From JBGPQJ01 sp963829485 (lineage in GTDB: Bacteria; Chloroflexota; Anaerolineae; Anaerolineales; Villigracilaceae): 64,000 nucleotides of DNA. Positions 9,045-16,615 of this stretch are shown piece after piece. Both the position numbers and the translations under genes were made by a program. Location of the stretch: positions 124,001 through 188,000 of the forward strand of contig CAWHIK010000004.1 in assembly GCA_963829485.1 (NCBI GenBank), given 5' to 3'. The notes beneath the pieces are model-generated. The model searched no databases. It saw nothing but the letters and a program-made list of their open reading frames with translations, and was not told the origin of the DNA. Position 1 is the stretch's first letter. Each line of letters opens with the position of its first letter.

Positions 9045-9669
9045 TCTTCTTTTTGTTTGGGGGAAAATGGTACGGTGGCTTGAAGTTCAGCCCAATAAGC
9101 ATTGCTCCTTTTTTATCCAGGTTTAGGATAGATAAAGAGCCTGTACCACAAGCAATACGTTGAAAATGATCGAGAGGCATCCCAAGATAAAAGGCGATGA
9201 TTAACTTAATGGGGTCCGCATGCGAGAATATTGCGACCAAGTCGTCAGGTTCGTGGTTTTTAATAATTTTCTCCATGGCATTGACCAAACGCGTTTGTTC
9301 TTCCTGAAACGATTCGCCTTTTGGGAATCTAAACCGTGATGGAGAATTCTGGACACTTTTCCACTCCGGTAGTTTCCTGGCTTTTTTTATTTCCAATCCC
9401 TTCCAATCACCGATATCCGTTTCGATCAACCCCTCGGCAACCGTTATCTTAAGTTTCCTGGTTTTAGCTAAAGGTTGCGCTGTCTCGATGGCGCGTTCCA
9501 AAGGGCTGGAGTAGACGGCGGATAGTGGAACATCTTTCAACCCATCCGCGATTTCTCTTGCTTCCTGCTGGCCTTTTTCGTTCAAGTGAACACCGGGGAT
9601 TCGTCCGGCGAATTTCCCTGTTTTTACGTAATCATTTTCTCCATGACGGATAAGCAGAATAATGGGCAT
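9040..9669 (-). CDS. Histidine phosphatase family protein (phosphoglycerate mutase-like)
   Basis: 209 residues with the branch-1 histidine-phosphatase signature LIRHGEN (phospho-accepting His near residue 9), SSPLERAIETAQPL (Arg and Glu of the active site) and IFSHADPIKLIIAF (second catalytic His near 151). Members range from GpmB-type sugar phosphatases to cobalamin alpha-ribazole phosphatase and SixA; the context does not choose among them. The C-terminus is basic (NKKKK). Its start codon abuts the stop of rarA, so it is probably co-transcribed with rarA. Confidence 0.85.
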   Translation of the reverse strand: MPIILLIRHGENDYVKTGKFAGRIPGVHLNEKGQQEAREIADGLKDVPLSAVYSSPLERAIETAQPLAKTRKLKITVAEGLIETDIGDWKGLEIKKARKLPEWKSVQNSPSRFRFPKGESFQEEQTRLVNAMEKIIKNHEPDDLVAIFSHADPIKLIIAFYLGMPLDHFQRIACGTGSLSILNLDKKGAMLIGLNFKPPYHFPPNKKKK

Positions 9670-10383
9670 CTATTTGATCGTCCTCTTTAATTCGATGATT
9701 TTCTCAGGCGACAGTTCGGGGATGGTCTCGCTGCGTTCTATCCCCAGCGCTTTCCGTTGAGCTTCCCGCCACATCTCAAGGCGGGAGACGACCTGAGCTT
9801 CATATCCCTCGCTGGATGGCTGGTAGAAATAAGTGCCCAGCAACCTCCGGGGTAGGTACTGCTGCGGGATAAAATGACCTTCAAATTCATGCGGATAGAC
9901 ATAATCTTTGCCTTGACCAGTCGGCGCCGCATCTCGATTCCCGTCCTGAAGATGCTTCGGCACCGATACAACGCCCTCGTCTTCAATTTTCTTCATGGCC
10001 TTGAAGAATGCTCCCGCGCTGTTGGATTTTGGCGCAGTCGAGAGGTAGAGGGTTGCCTCGACCAGTGGATAAACTCCTTCCGGCAGCCCAATGAATTCAA
10101 AGGCTTGAATAGCGGATGCGGCAATGACCAATCCCATCGGATCTGCGAGTCCGATATCTTCACCAGCCAGGATGATCAGACGGCGCAGAATAAATCGCGG
10201 GTCCTCGCCGGCATAGATCATCTTTGCCAGCCAGTAGAGCGCAGCGTCGGGGTCTGATCCGCGGACGGATTTGATGAAAGCAGATATGGTGTCGTAATGA
10301 GCGTCCCCATCCTTGTCATAAAGGACCGCCCTGCGTTGGATGGATTCCTGGGCAACATCGAGAGTGATTCGGATGACTTCATC
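9670..10383 (-). CDS. rarA: RarA (MgsA), C-terminal fragment after a frameshift
   Basis: About 237 residues continuing the RarA protein of the adjacent upstream fragment: a helical lid (ITLDVAQESIQRRAVLYDK), then the MgsA_C tetramerisation region with DPDAALYWLAKMIYAGEDP, LAGEDIGLADP and YVYPHEFEGHFIPQQYLP, all hallmark motifs. The reading frame is one base off from the N-terminal part. Removing one base in the stretch AATAGATGAA (minus strand, 10386-10377) would restore a single protein of about 468 residues, a little longer than typical RarA (about 430-450). The true start is in the upstream fragment; an out-of-frame ATG extension exists but is not meaningful. Confidence 0.8.
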   Translation of the reverse strand, partial: DEVIRITLDVAQESIQRRAVLYDKDGDAHYDTISAFIKSVRGSDPDAALYWLAKMIYAGEDPRFILRRLIILAGEDIGLADPMGLVIAASAIQAFEFIGLPEGVYPLVEATLYLSTAPKSNSAGAFFKAMKKIEDEGVVSVPKHLQDGNRDAAPTGQGKDYVYPHEFEGHFIPQQYLPRRLLGTYFYQPSSEGYEAQVVSRLEMWREAQRKALGIERSETIPELSPEKIIELKRTIK

Positions 10384-11077
10384 TATTATCTGCGGGAGTT
10401 GACTCGACAGCAAGCTCGAGTGCATTAAGCGCATTGCGCGCATCGCCCCCGGACACTTCGATAAAATGCTCACGTGCATCCTGCTCTAAGAGGACCTTCC
10501 GATTGCCATATCCTCGTTCAGGGTCAGCCAAAGTCCTTTCCAGCAGGAGATCTACTTCCTCGTGAGTCAGGTTGCGAAGTTGGAAAACACGCGACCTGGA
10601 GATGAGGGCTTTGATAACTTCGAAATAGGGATTTTCGGTTGTTGCTCCAATCAAAGTAACGGTGCCGTTTTCGACATGCGGCAGCAGCGCATCCTGCTGG
10701 GCTTTGTTCCAGCGGTGGACCTCATCCACAAAGAGAATTGTCCGTAAATTATACAATCGTCTTCGCTCCAGCGCTTCATCGATGATTATTCTCAGTTCCG
10801 GTTTACCTGCGAGAATCGCTGAAATGGTGACGAAGTGGGATTTTGTGGTGTTCGCGATAACCTGGGCGAGAGTGGTTTTTCCGGTGCCAGGAGGTCCCCA
10901 AAGGATGATCGACGAAAATAACTTATCGGCTTCAATCGCCCGGCGAAGAAGTTTCCCCTCGCCGACGATGTGTTCCTGCCCGACAAACTCATCCAGAGTA
11001 CGAGGACGCATGCGTGCTGCGAGTGGCGCTTCGTTTTTCATCCGGTCCTGCATGGCGTGATCAAACAAGTCATTCAT
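10379..11077 (-). CDS. rarA: RarA (MgsA) replication-associated recombination ATPase, N-terminal fragment
   Basis: Clamp-loader-like AAA+ ATPase acting at stalled replication forks. The fragment of 232 residues has the N-terminal region (LAARMRPRTLDEFVGQEHI), Walker A WGPPGTGKTT (about 59-68), Walker B ILFVDEVHRWNKAQQDALL, sensor 1 LIGATTENPYFEV and the arginine-finger region ALISRSRVF. It ends in an early TGA after LELAVESTPADNR, at exactly the point where the family continues into the lid domain found in the next frame. Typical for a one-base insertion; either a sequencing error or a recent pseudogene. Confidence 0.85.
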   Translation of the reverse strand: MNDLFDHAMQDRMKNEAPLAARMRPRTLDEFVGQEHIVGEGKLLRRAIEADKLFSSIILWGPPGTGKTTLAQVIANTTKSHFVTISAILAGKPELRIIIDEALERRRLYNLRTILFVDEVHRWNKAQQDALLPHVENGTVTLIGATTENPYFEVIKALISRSRVFQLRNLTHEEVDLLLERTLADPERGYGNRKVLLEQDAREHFIEVSGGDARNALNALELAVESTPADNR

Positions 11078-11124
11078 GGAGCTAATTATACGCGGTCAGC
11101 GATGAATCGTCCTTTGAATAAGAA

Positions 11125-11154
11125 AACCTAGTCCATTGAATAAGCGACTAGGTT
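11125..11154 (-). terminator. Intrinsic terminator after the EamA transporter
   Basis: A 9-bp perfect inverted repeat (AACCTAGTC at 11125-11133 and GACTAGGTT at 11146-11154); on the minus strand the right-hand stem arm runs straight into TTCTTATTC. It would end the long minus-strand run from 20.2 kb before rarA. Confidence 0.7.
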
Positions 11155-11182
11155 CAACTTACCTCATGTTCACAACATAAAT

Positions 11183-12100
11183 CTAGTTTTGAGAGGAATT
11201 CATCTCCGTTGATTTCAACTCTTTCTTACCGTGGGAGATATTTACGAGATAAATTCCGATCAGTGCAATTATTCCACCGATAATTTGAGTGCCAACGGGT
11301 AGTTCTCCAAGAAGAGGGATGGCGATAAGTGCTGTTACGACGGGTTGACCAACCATCGTGACGGACACGACAGAAGCCGGTAAATGGCCGAGAGAATAGG
11401 AACTCATAAGGTACCCGATCAATTGGGAGATGATTGCCGATGCAAGAAAAATCGCCATGGTCTCGGGAGGATAACCCGTCAGGGGGTTGCCCAGCGCGAG
11501 ATTGAGAAAGAATAACGTCACACTGGCGCTAATAAATACGATCCAAATATAGGTAACCGCATCGATTGACCGACGTCCATATTCCGTGGTTAGGTAGTAG
11601 CCGGCGTACAACATTCCAGTAAAGATGGCGATGGTATCCCCAATCCCCAGCCTGGGATGAAGGAGAAAGTCAGCCCCAATGATCAGAGCTGCGCCAGCCA
11701 TGGCGAGAAGTAAGCCCACCCAGAATTTTCGCCCGAGTTGTTCTCGAAAGAACAATGTTGCTCCAAGCGCAACCCAGAGCGGGGCAGTATTTCCCAGGAG
11801 AGTGGCATTGGCTGCCGTGGTAAATCCAAGCGCGATTGCCCAGATGCCAAGATCAAGTCCGGAAAAAATGCCTCCTACGATGGGAATAAAGAAGTTGTTG
11901 CTGCGGATTTTATTGTTTTTGATTAGTCGATAGACTGCGAATGGGGTAAGGATTATTGCAGCGAAAAACATCCTGTAAAAACCAGTTACCGGTCCAGGGG
12001 CATCCGCATATTTAATAAAAATCGCCGATGTGCTCAGGGCTAAAATACAAATACCCAGGGCGATATAAGGTAACAAGTTTTTACGGTTTGCTGTGTCCAT
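11183..12100 (-). CDS. EamA/DMT-superfamily transporter
   Basis: 305 residues with ten predicted membrane helices arranged as two EamA repeats (first about 10-145, second about 155-290). Typical motifs are seen: FYRMFFAAIILTPF in the first half, a Pro/Gly helix (LLGNTAPLWVALGA) and VTMVGQPVVTALIAIPLLGE in the second. These inner-membrane exporters handle amino acids, sugars or nucleosides; the substrate cannot be predicted. It is the last gene of the minus-strand cluster, 71 bases after the 2-hydroxyacid dehydrogenase and followed by a hairpin terminator. Confidence 0.85.
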   Translation of the reverse strand: MDTANRKNLLPYIALGICILALSTSAIFIKYADAPGPVTGFYRMFFAAIILTPFAVYRLIKNNKIRSNNFFIPIVGGIFSGLDLGIWAIALGFTTAANATLLGNTAPLWVALGATLFFREQLGRKFWVGLLLAMAGAALIIGADFLLHPRLGIGDTIAIFTGMLYAGYYLTTEYGRRSIDAVTYIWIVFISASVTLFFLNLALGNPLTGYPPETMAIFLASAIISQLIGYLMSSYSLGHLPASVVSVTMVGQPVVTALIAIPLLGELPVGTQIIGGIIALIGIYLVNISHGKKELKSTEMNSSQN

Positions 12101-12171
12101 GATGTTTCTTGCGAAGAGGATGTGATAATGAAGCTTGATTTAAGAACAGGACTTGTAGCTCCACGCCGAGA

Positions 12172-13182
12172 TTAGTATCCCCACTCGGAATTATAAACAT
12201 TGTATAGCGGTAAACCTGCCAAATAGCGATGAAGGTTTTCCGAGAAAAGTTCGCAGGCTTGCTGCTCATAATTCTGTGAGTTATCCGCGATATGCGGAGT
12301 AATGATTACGTTTGGCAACCCCCAGAGAGGGTTATCAGCCGGCAGAGGTTCCTCTGGAAAAACATCCAGTGCTGCTCCTGCAAGCCGTCCTTCCTGCAAG
12401 GATTTAATCAAACTGACCTGGTCAACTACTCTTCCTCGTGAAATGTCAATTAGGAAAGCGCCATTCTTCATTTGCCCAAAAGCCGAAGGACCCAGGAGTC
12501 CTTTAGTGGATGGTGTGAGAGGTACGCAAACGACTACAAAATCTGATAACTTTAAAATGGACTTGAGTGCTTCGGCTGGATATAGCCTTTGAACGAGGTT
12601 GCCTGCCGGGTCGCCGAGTCCATCCTTGGTAAATCCCGTGTCATCCGGTGTTTTTGCATCCCGTTTTGTTGCTAGAATTGTCCCCCCAAAGGGTTCCAGC
12701 AGCCGGGCGATTTGCCTGCCGACGCTCCCATACCCGACTATGCCGATGGTGGCTCCACGGATCTCTCCAGGGATGAATTTTTCCACCCTGTCCTTGGGCC
12801 ATTCGGATCTTCTCTGGGAAGCCATGAGTGCCGGAAGTTTGTGCCCAAGGGCGAGCATCATCATCACGGCATGCTCCGCCATCTGAGAAACGGCAGCTCC
12901 GCTGAGCGTCGTGAGTTGGATTCCGTTTTTTTGGCAAATGGGATGTTCAACCCAGCGGTCTATGCCGGAGTAAAGGAATTGGATCCATTTGAGTTTTGGC
13001 GCATGCTCAGGCTGCGGGAGAATGGTCTCAGTGAACAGGATCTCCGTTTTTGCCCAAACATCAAGGGAAATATCCTCCGGTTTGGTTGCTGGCAGAGTGG
13101 TCATGTGACACTGTGGAGATACTCCCCGCAGAAAAGTCACTGATGCGTCGCTTATCGGATGAGTTATTAATATTTCAAGCAT
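12172..13182 (-). CDS. D-2-hydroxyacid dehydrogenase
   Basis: 336 residues of the D-isomer-specific 2-hydroxyacid dehydrogenase family, which interconvert 2-keto acids and D-2-hydroxy acids with NAD(H). The Rossmann turn is GIVGYGSVGRQIARL (about 148-162). The catalytic Arg lies in ISRGRVVDQ, the Glu in ALDVFPEEPLP and the His in ITPHIADN. The variation CVPLTPSTKGLLG is normal. The N-terminus starts directly with the substrate domain. It overlaps the CPBP gene by 8 bases, so it is co-translated with it. The substrate is unknown; hydroxyisocaproate- and phosphoglycerate-type enzymes are both possible. Confidence 0.88.
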   Translation of the reverse strand: MLEILITHPISDASVTFLRGVSPQCHMTTLPATKPEDISLDVWAKTEILFTETILPQPEHAPKLKWIQFLYSGIDRWVEHPICQKNGIQLTTLSGAAVSQMAEHAVMMMLALGHKLPALMASQRRSEWPKDRVEKFIPGEIRGATIGIVGYGSVGRQIARLLEPFGGTILATKRDAKTPDDTGFTKDGLGDPAGNLVQRLYPAEALKSILKLSDFVVVCVPLTPSTKGLLGPSAFGQMKNGAFLIDISRGRVVDQVSLIKSLQEGRLAGAALDVFPEEPLPADNPLWGLPNVIITPHIADNSQNYEQQACELFSENLHRYLAGLPLYNVYNSEWGY

Positions 13183-14077
13183 GCTTTGACCGAATCACCT
13201 TTGAATAAAAATAGACTAAGAATCCCCCCAGTATCAGGGCAGGAATTAATATCAAACCGGCCTCCGGACCAAAGTCACCTCCGACCCATAGCGATGGACC
13301 CGTGATCTGGATTTGTATCAATGGATAGGGCTTTAACCCGCTGACAGGAAAACCAAAAACAACCCCTTCAAAGAAATTCCATCCTATATGCAGGCTAATT
13401 GGCAGCCACAATTGCCGGGTCAAGACGTAGGCAAGAGATAGAAATAAGCCAGCCAGGAAAATTCCCACAATCGAGATCGCCGATGCGCCAGGATTTAATA
13501 CATGGAATAGTGAAAATGCCAGTGATGAGAGTATCACGCCCCAGACCAGGTTGATCCCTTCTGAGAGGTTCTGGAGATGGTAACCGCGTGAGAGAAGTTC
13601 CTCCTGCCAACCGACAAGGATGAAGATCAGCAACCAGATTAGGGTCTGTCCGGTAGCAATGGATACGCCGTCTGTTGTCCAGGCGAAACCATCAAGACTT
13701 ATCCATTTAAGAACTAGAGCTAATAGGAAAATCATCCCCATCATGATAAATGAAATAACCATGCCAGCTAGGAAATCCAAAAGCACGACTTTGTTTATTG
13801 TCAGACCCAAACTGACAAATGATCGTTTGTCTAAGAAACGTCTTGCATAAATGATGGACACTGTAATGGCAAAACACAAAGCCAGGAAGGAAAAGAAAAG
13901 CACCCAGGTTTGGGATTTTCCCGGACCGAACCATCCGACCGGGAAGGCGACGATACAGAAAAAAACGCCGAGAAGGATCGTCTGTAGGAGGATTCGCCAG
14001 CCAGCCCTCAGTCTCGGCTCGGGATACGTGATAAATATTTTGCTTATTATGGATCTAGGCTGGGACGATTTTTCCAA
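13175..14077 (-). CDS. CPBP-family intramembrane glutamic metalloprotease
   Basis: 300 residues, with about eight hydrophobic helices. The CAAX/CPBP motifs are intact: EELLSRGY (motif 1, EExxxR, near 158), FSLFHVLNP (motif 2, FxxxH) and SLHIGWNFFEG (motif 3, HxxxN). Such proteins cleave prenylated or bacteriocin-like substrates or work as membrane chaperones; the bacterial substrate is not predictable. It sits between the CoA-transferase beta gene (2-base gap) and the hydroxyacid dehydrogenase (8-base overlap), in the middle of an operon with no obvious link to its function. Confidence 0.85.
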   Translation of the reverse strand: MEKSSQPRSIISKIFITYPEPRLRAGWRILLQTILLGVFFCIVAFPVGWFGPGKSQTWVLFFSFLALCFAITVSIIYARRFLDKRSFVSLGLTINKVVLLDFLAGMVISFIMMGMIFLLALVLKWISLDGFAWTTDGVSIATGQTLIWLLIFILVGWQEELLSRGYHLQNLSEGINLVWGVILSSLAFSLFHVLNPGASAISIVGIFLAGLFLSLAYVLTRQLWLPISLHIGWNFFEGVVFGFPVSGLKPYPLIQIQITGPSLWVGGDFGPEAGLILIPALILGGFLVYFYSKVIRSKHA

Positions 14078-14079
14078 AG

Positions 14080-14856
14080 TCAGTTTGCCTTTGTATAGAT
14101 GCCGGTTGGGTCGAGTTCTTCCCGGAGGATCCTTAATTCGTTTTCTTTCAATTTTTCGGTCTCACGGAGGTTTCTTGAAACTTTCAACGGCCAACCCGTG
14201 TTGTCAATTGCGTGCTGGGATGTTTTTTCCGGATGAAGGGCAGTCAAAACCAATTCGCCGCTTGAGTCAGGCTCAAGGATCCCGATATCTGTCACCACGG
14301 CGACAGGTCCTTTTCCGCGGAGTCCCAAATCATCGCGGCTTTTCCTGCCGTCAAGATATCCGGCCGATGTAAGAAAATCAACTTTCTCTGGAAATCGTCT
14401 TACTTGATGCGGTGTCATGATGTAGCACCTGTTCGCCCAGGCTGCGATTTCCTGTGAGCCGCCGGAACCGGGTAGTCGGACCTTGGGGTGAGAATAATCC
14501 TTCCCAACAATTGTGGCATTGATGTTGCCAAACCGGTCAATCTGTGCACCGCCAAGAAACCCGACATCGACGTTTCCGCGCTGGAGATAAAGTGTGAAGA
14601 TGTCGTACATACTCACAACGGACAAAGCTCCACTGACGAGGGTAGGATCACCTATCGATAATGGCAGTCGCGCAGGTTCAGCACCAATGACTCCCGCTTC
14701 GTAAATCATGACCAGGTCGGGAGCATGAGTCCGTTTCGCGAGGTTGCAGGCCAGATTGGGTTGACCTACGCCAACAAAAACAACATCACCATCGCGTAAC
14801 AGACGCGCCGCGTTGATGATCATCAACTCTGAAGATGAATAGGCGAATTCGGTCAT
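14080..14856 (-). CDS. CoA-transferase subunit B (glutaconate/IpdB-like)
   Basis: 258 residues of the class I CoA-transferase beta subunit. The conserved YEAGVIG stretch (about 52-58) contains the Glu that corresponds to the catalytic CoA-thioester-forming residue of glutaconate CoA-transferase. Other conserved parts are GDVVFVGVGQPNLACNLAK, VDVGFLGGAQIDRFGNINA and RLPGSGGSQEIA. It is encoded together with an alpha subunit, but the two are separated by an alpha/beta hydrolase gene. The start ATG overlaps the hydrolase stop by four bases (ATGA). In some actinobacterial IpdAB proteins this fold opens rings as a hydrolase, so the reaction is open. Confidence 0.85.
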   Translation of the reverse strand: MTEFAYSSSELMIINAARLLRDGDVVFVGVGQPNLACNLAKRTHAPDLVMIYEAGVIGAEPARLPLSIGDPTLVSGALSVVSMYDIFTLYLQRGNVDVGFLGGAQIDRFGNINATIVGKDYSHPKVRLPGSGGSQEIAAWANRCYIMTPHQVRRFPEKVDFLTSAGYLDGRKSRDDLGLRGKGPVAVVTDIGILEPDSSGELVLTALHPEKTSQHAIDNTGWPLKVSRNLRETEKLKENELRILREELDPTGIYTKAN

Positions 14857-15710
14857 GGTACATTCTCCAAAAATGAAATCATAACGTCGGATACTTCCCT
14901 GGGTTTTTCCAGGGGAACAAGATGCGTCGCTTTCTGCACTGTCTCGATTTTGGTTTCTGGTCGTACTGTTCTTATCCGCGAGGCAGTAATGGGGAGGAAT
15001 GTATTCGTCTCAGCGCCTCGGATGATCAATAGCGGCAATTGGATTTTTGGAAATGCATCCCATAGGTCCATGTCGAATGCGACTCCTGTGTAATAGATCT
15101 GAACCTCCCAAGCCGGGGAGTAAGACAATTCGAATCCCGAAGTCGCCGCAGGCTTGACCATCCCGGTTATCATTAATCTCAAGTTTTCGTCATTGATATA
15201 GCGGAAAATTTTCTTCTGGCGATAGGCACGAAATATAATCTCAAGGTTTTCGAATCTCGCTCGTCTTTTTCTCGCAGTTGGGATTAGTGGGTGCAGTTTG
15301 TATCCAAGGCCAAGTCTTTTTATTATCTTCCAGCCGTGAATGACAGCCGGTGGAAAAATGACCGGGTCGATCAAAATCAACGCCCGATACTTTTTCGGAT
15401 TCTGGATAGCCGCTCTTAAGCTGACAACGGCTCCGAGGGAATGTCCGAATGCGACCACACTTCCATCGTTGCAATTCTCCAGGAAAACGTTTAGATCGTC
15501 GCTCAGAGGCTGCCAACTTTGCAAGTGGTCAGGCTCGAATCCATCCCGAAGTGGACGCATCACCATTCCAAAGACATGAAAATGGGTGGTTAAATGATCG
15601 AGCAATGGCTGGTAACATCCCGGAGGGTAGCCGTTGGCATGTAAGAAGTGCAGGGAATCCCCCTTTCCACCGTAATCTTGCGATGGATAAGTGAGTTTAA
15701 TATTCGCCAT
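14853..15710 (-). CDS. Alpha/beta hydrolase between the CoA-transferase subunits
   Basis: 285 residues with the alpha/beta hydrolase fold. The oxyanion-hole motif is LHANGYPPGCY (about 23-33), the nucleophile elbow GHSLG (about 94-98, Ser96), an acid residue in LIIRGAETNTFLP and the catalytic His in KATHLVPLEKP near the C-terminus. It overlaps subunit A by 14 bases and subunit B by 4, so all three are made from one tightly coupled message. This placement suggests that it acts on the same acyl compounds, perhaps a thioesterase or a C-C bond hydrolase releasing an acid for CoA transfer; this is an inference from position only. Confidence 0.85.
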   Translation of the reverse strand: MANIKLTYPSQDYGGKGDSLHFLHANGYPPGCYQPLLDHLTTHFHVFGMVMRPLRDGFEPDHLQSWQPLSDDLNVFLENCNDGSVVAFGHSLGAVVSLRAAIQNPKKYRALILIDPVIFPPAVIHGWKIIKRLGLGYKLHPLIPTARKRRARFENLEIIFRAYRQKKIFRYINDENLRLMITGMVKPAATSGFELSYSPAWEVQIYYTGVAFDMDLWDAFPKIQLPLLIIRGAETNTFLPITASRIRTVRPETKIETVQKATHLVPLEKPREVSDVMISFLENVP

Positions 15711-16599
15711 AATCCACAGGGGAACTGAGCCGGCTTTTTATTTTCAATCTGGCATGAACGTCGTTGCCCAGTTTCTCCCAATATTCATTCCTGTCATGGA
15801 CACTATAAACCCAGTCTTCTAGGTATTTCTTGACCTCATCTTTGGACTCGCTAATCTTGTCCCACTTTAAGTAGAATTCATTGTCCCGATCGTAATAGCC
15901 TTGGGCATATGAAGGATGTGCCGCATGCGGAACTTCGCAAACAGCACTGACGATGAAGCCGGGGATAAGTGTGCGGTTTGGATCGGAGCGAATAATGCTT
16001 TCGTCGACGATCTCCTCTGCAGTGAGTATCAAGCGTTTGGAGGCAAAAGCCACCTCTTTTTGTTCACCGACGATGCCCCAAAGATGCGCATTACCATTCT
16101 TATCCGCCCGTTGGACGTGCACAATGGCGACATCCGGATTAAGGGCTGGCACTGCTATTAGCTCCTTACCAGAGTACGGATCGACGATGCGTTTTATTCG
16201 GGGGTTTGCAATCTCCAAATCGGTTGCGCCGGTTTGATTCATAGGCAGGAATGGAAGACCGGAAGCACCGGCTTGAAGCCTGGTGATCATTCCAAAATGG
16301 GAATACTCCTCCCATTCAATCTCCCCCCGTTCGATGGCAGCCCGGACTATTCTTAGCGAACCAACGCCGGGATTCCCCATGTAGGAAAAAATCACTTTGC
16401 TGGCGCATCCCGCGGAAACCATCTGGTCGTATATCAGATCGGGTGTGGCTCGGGCAAGAGTCAGGTTCTTCCGATTTTGCCTGATTATTTCATGACCGGC
16501 AGCGAATGGAATGAGATGGGTAAAACCGGCAGCGTAAACAACGTCGCCGTCGTGAACAATGGTTTTGATCGCATCGCTTAATGTCATCAATTTGGTCAT
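15697..16599 (-). CDS. CoA-transferase subunit A (glutaconate/IpdA-like)
   Basis: 300 residues of the alpha subunit of class I CoA-transferases. It shows the glycine-rich oxyanion and CoA-binding region (VVYAAGFTHLIPFAAGHEII), YMGNPGVGSLRIVRAAIE, an IEWEEYSHFGMITRLQAGA segment and VPALNPDVAIVHVQRADKNGN. With the beta subunit it would move CoA between carboxylic acids. The acyl-CoA dehydrogenase at the head of this operon supports a role in fatty or aromatic acid degradation. The ATG is 16 bases from the stop of the GT39 gene. Confidence 0.87.
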   Translation of the reverse strand: MTKLMTLSDAIKTIVHDGDVVYAAGFTHLIPFAAGHEIIRQNRKNLTLARATPDLIYDQMVSAGCASKVIFSYMGNPGVGSLRIVRAAIERGEIEWEEYSHFGMITRLQAGASGLPFLPMNQTGATDLEIANPRIKRIVDPYSGKELIAVPALNPDVAIVHVQRADKNGNAHLWGIVGEQKEVAFASKRLILTAEEIVDESIIRSDPNRTLIPGFIVSAVCEVPHAAHPSYAQGYYDRDNEFYLKWDKISESKDEVKKYLEDWVYSVHDRNEYWEKLGNDVHARLKIKSRLSSPVDYGEY

Positions 16600-16615
16600 G
16601 GATAATTTCCTGTGG

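Noticed and set aside
10379..10400. Programmed frameshifting in rarA (and likewise plsX, gatB, AOR)
   Set aside because: No slippery heptamer with downstream pseudoknot could be seen, both gain and loss of a base occur, and the affected families are not known to use frameshifting.
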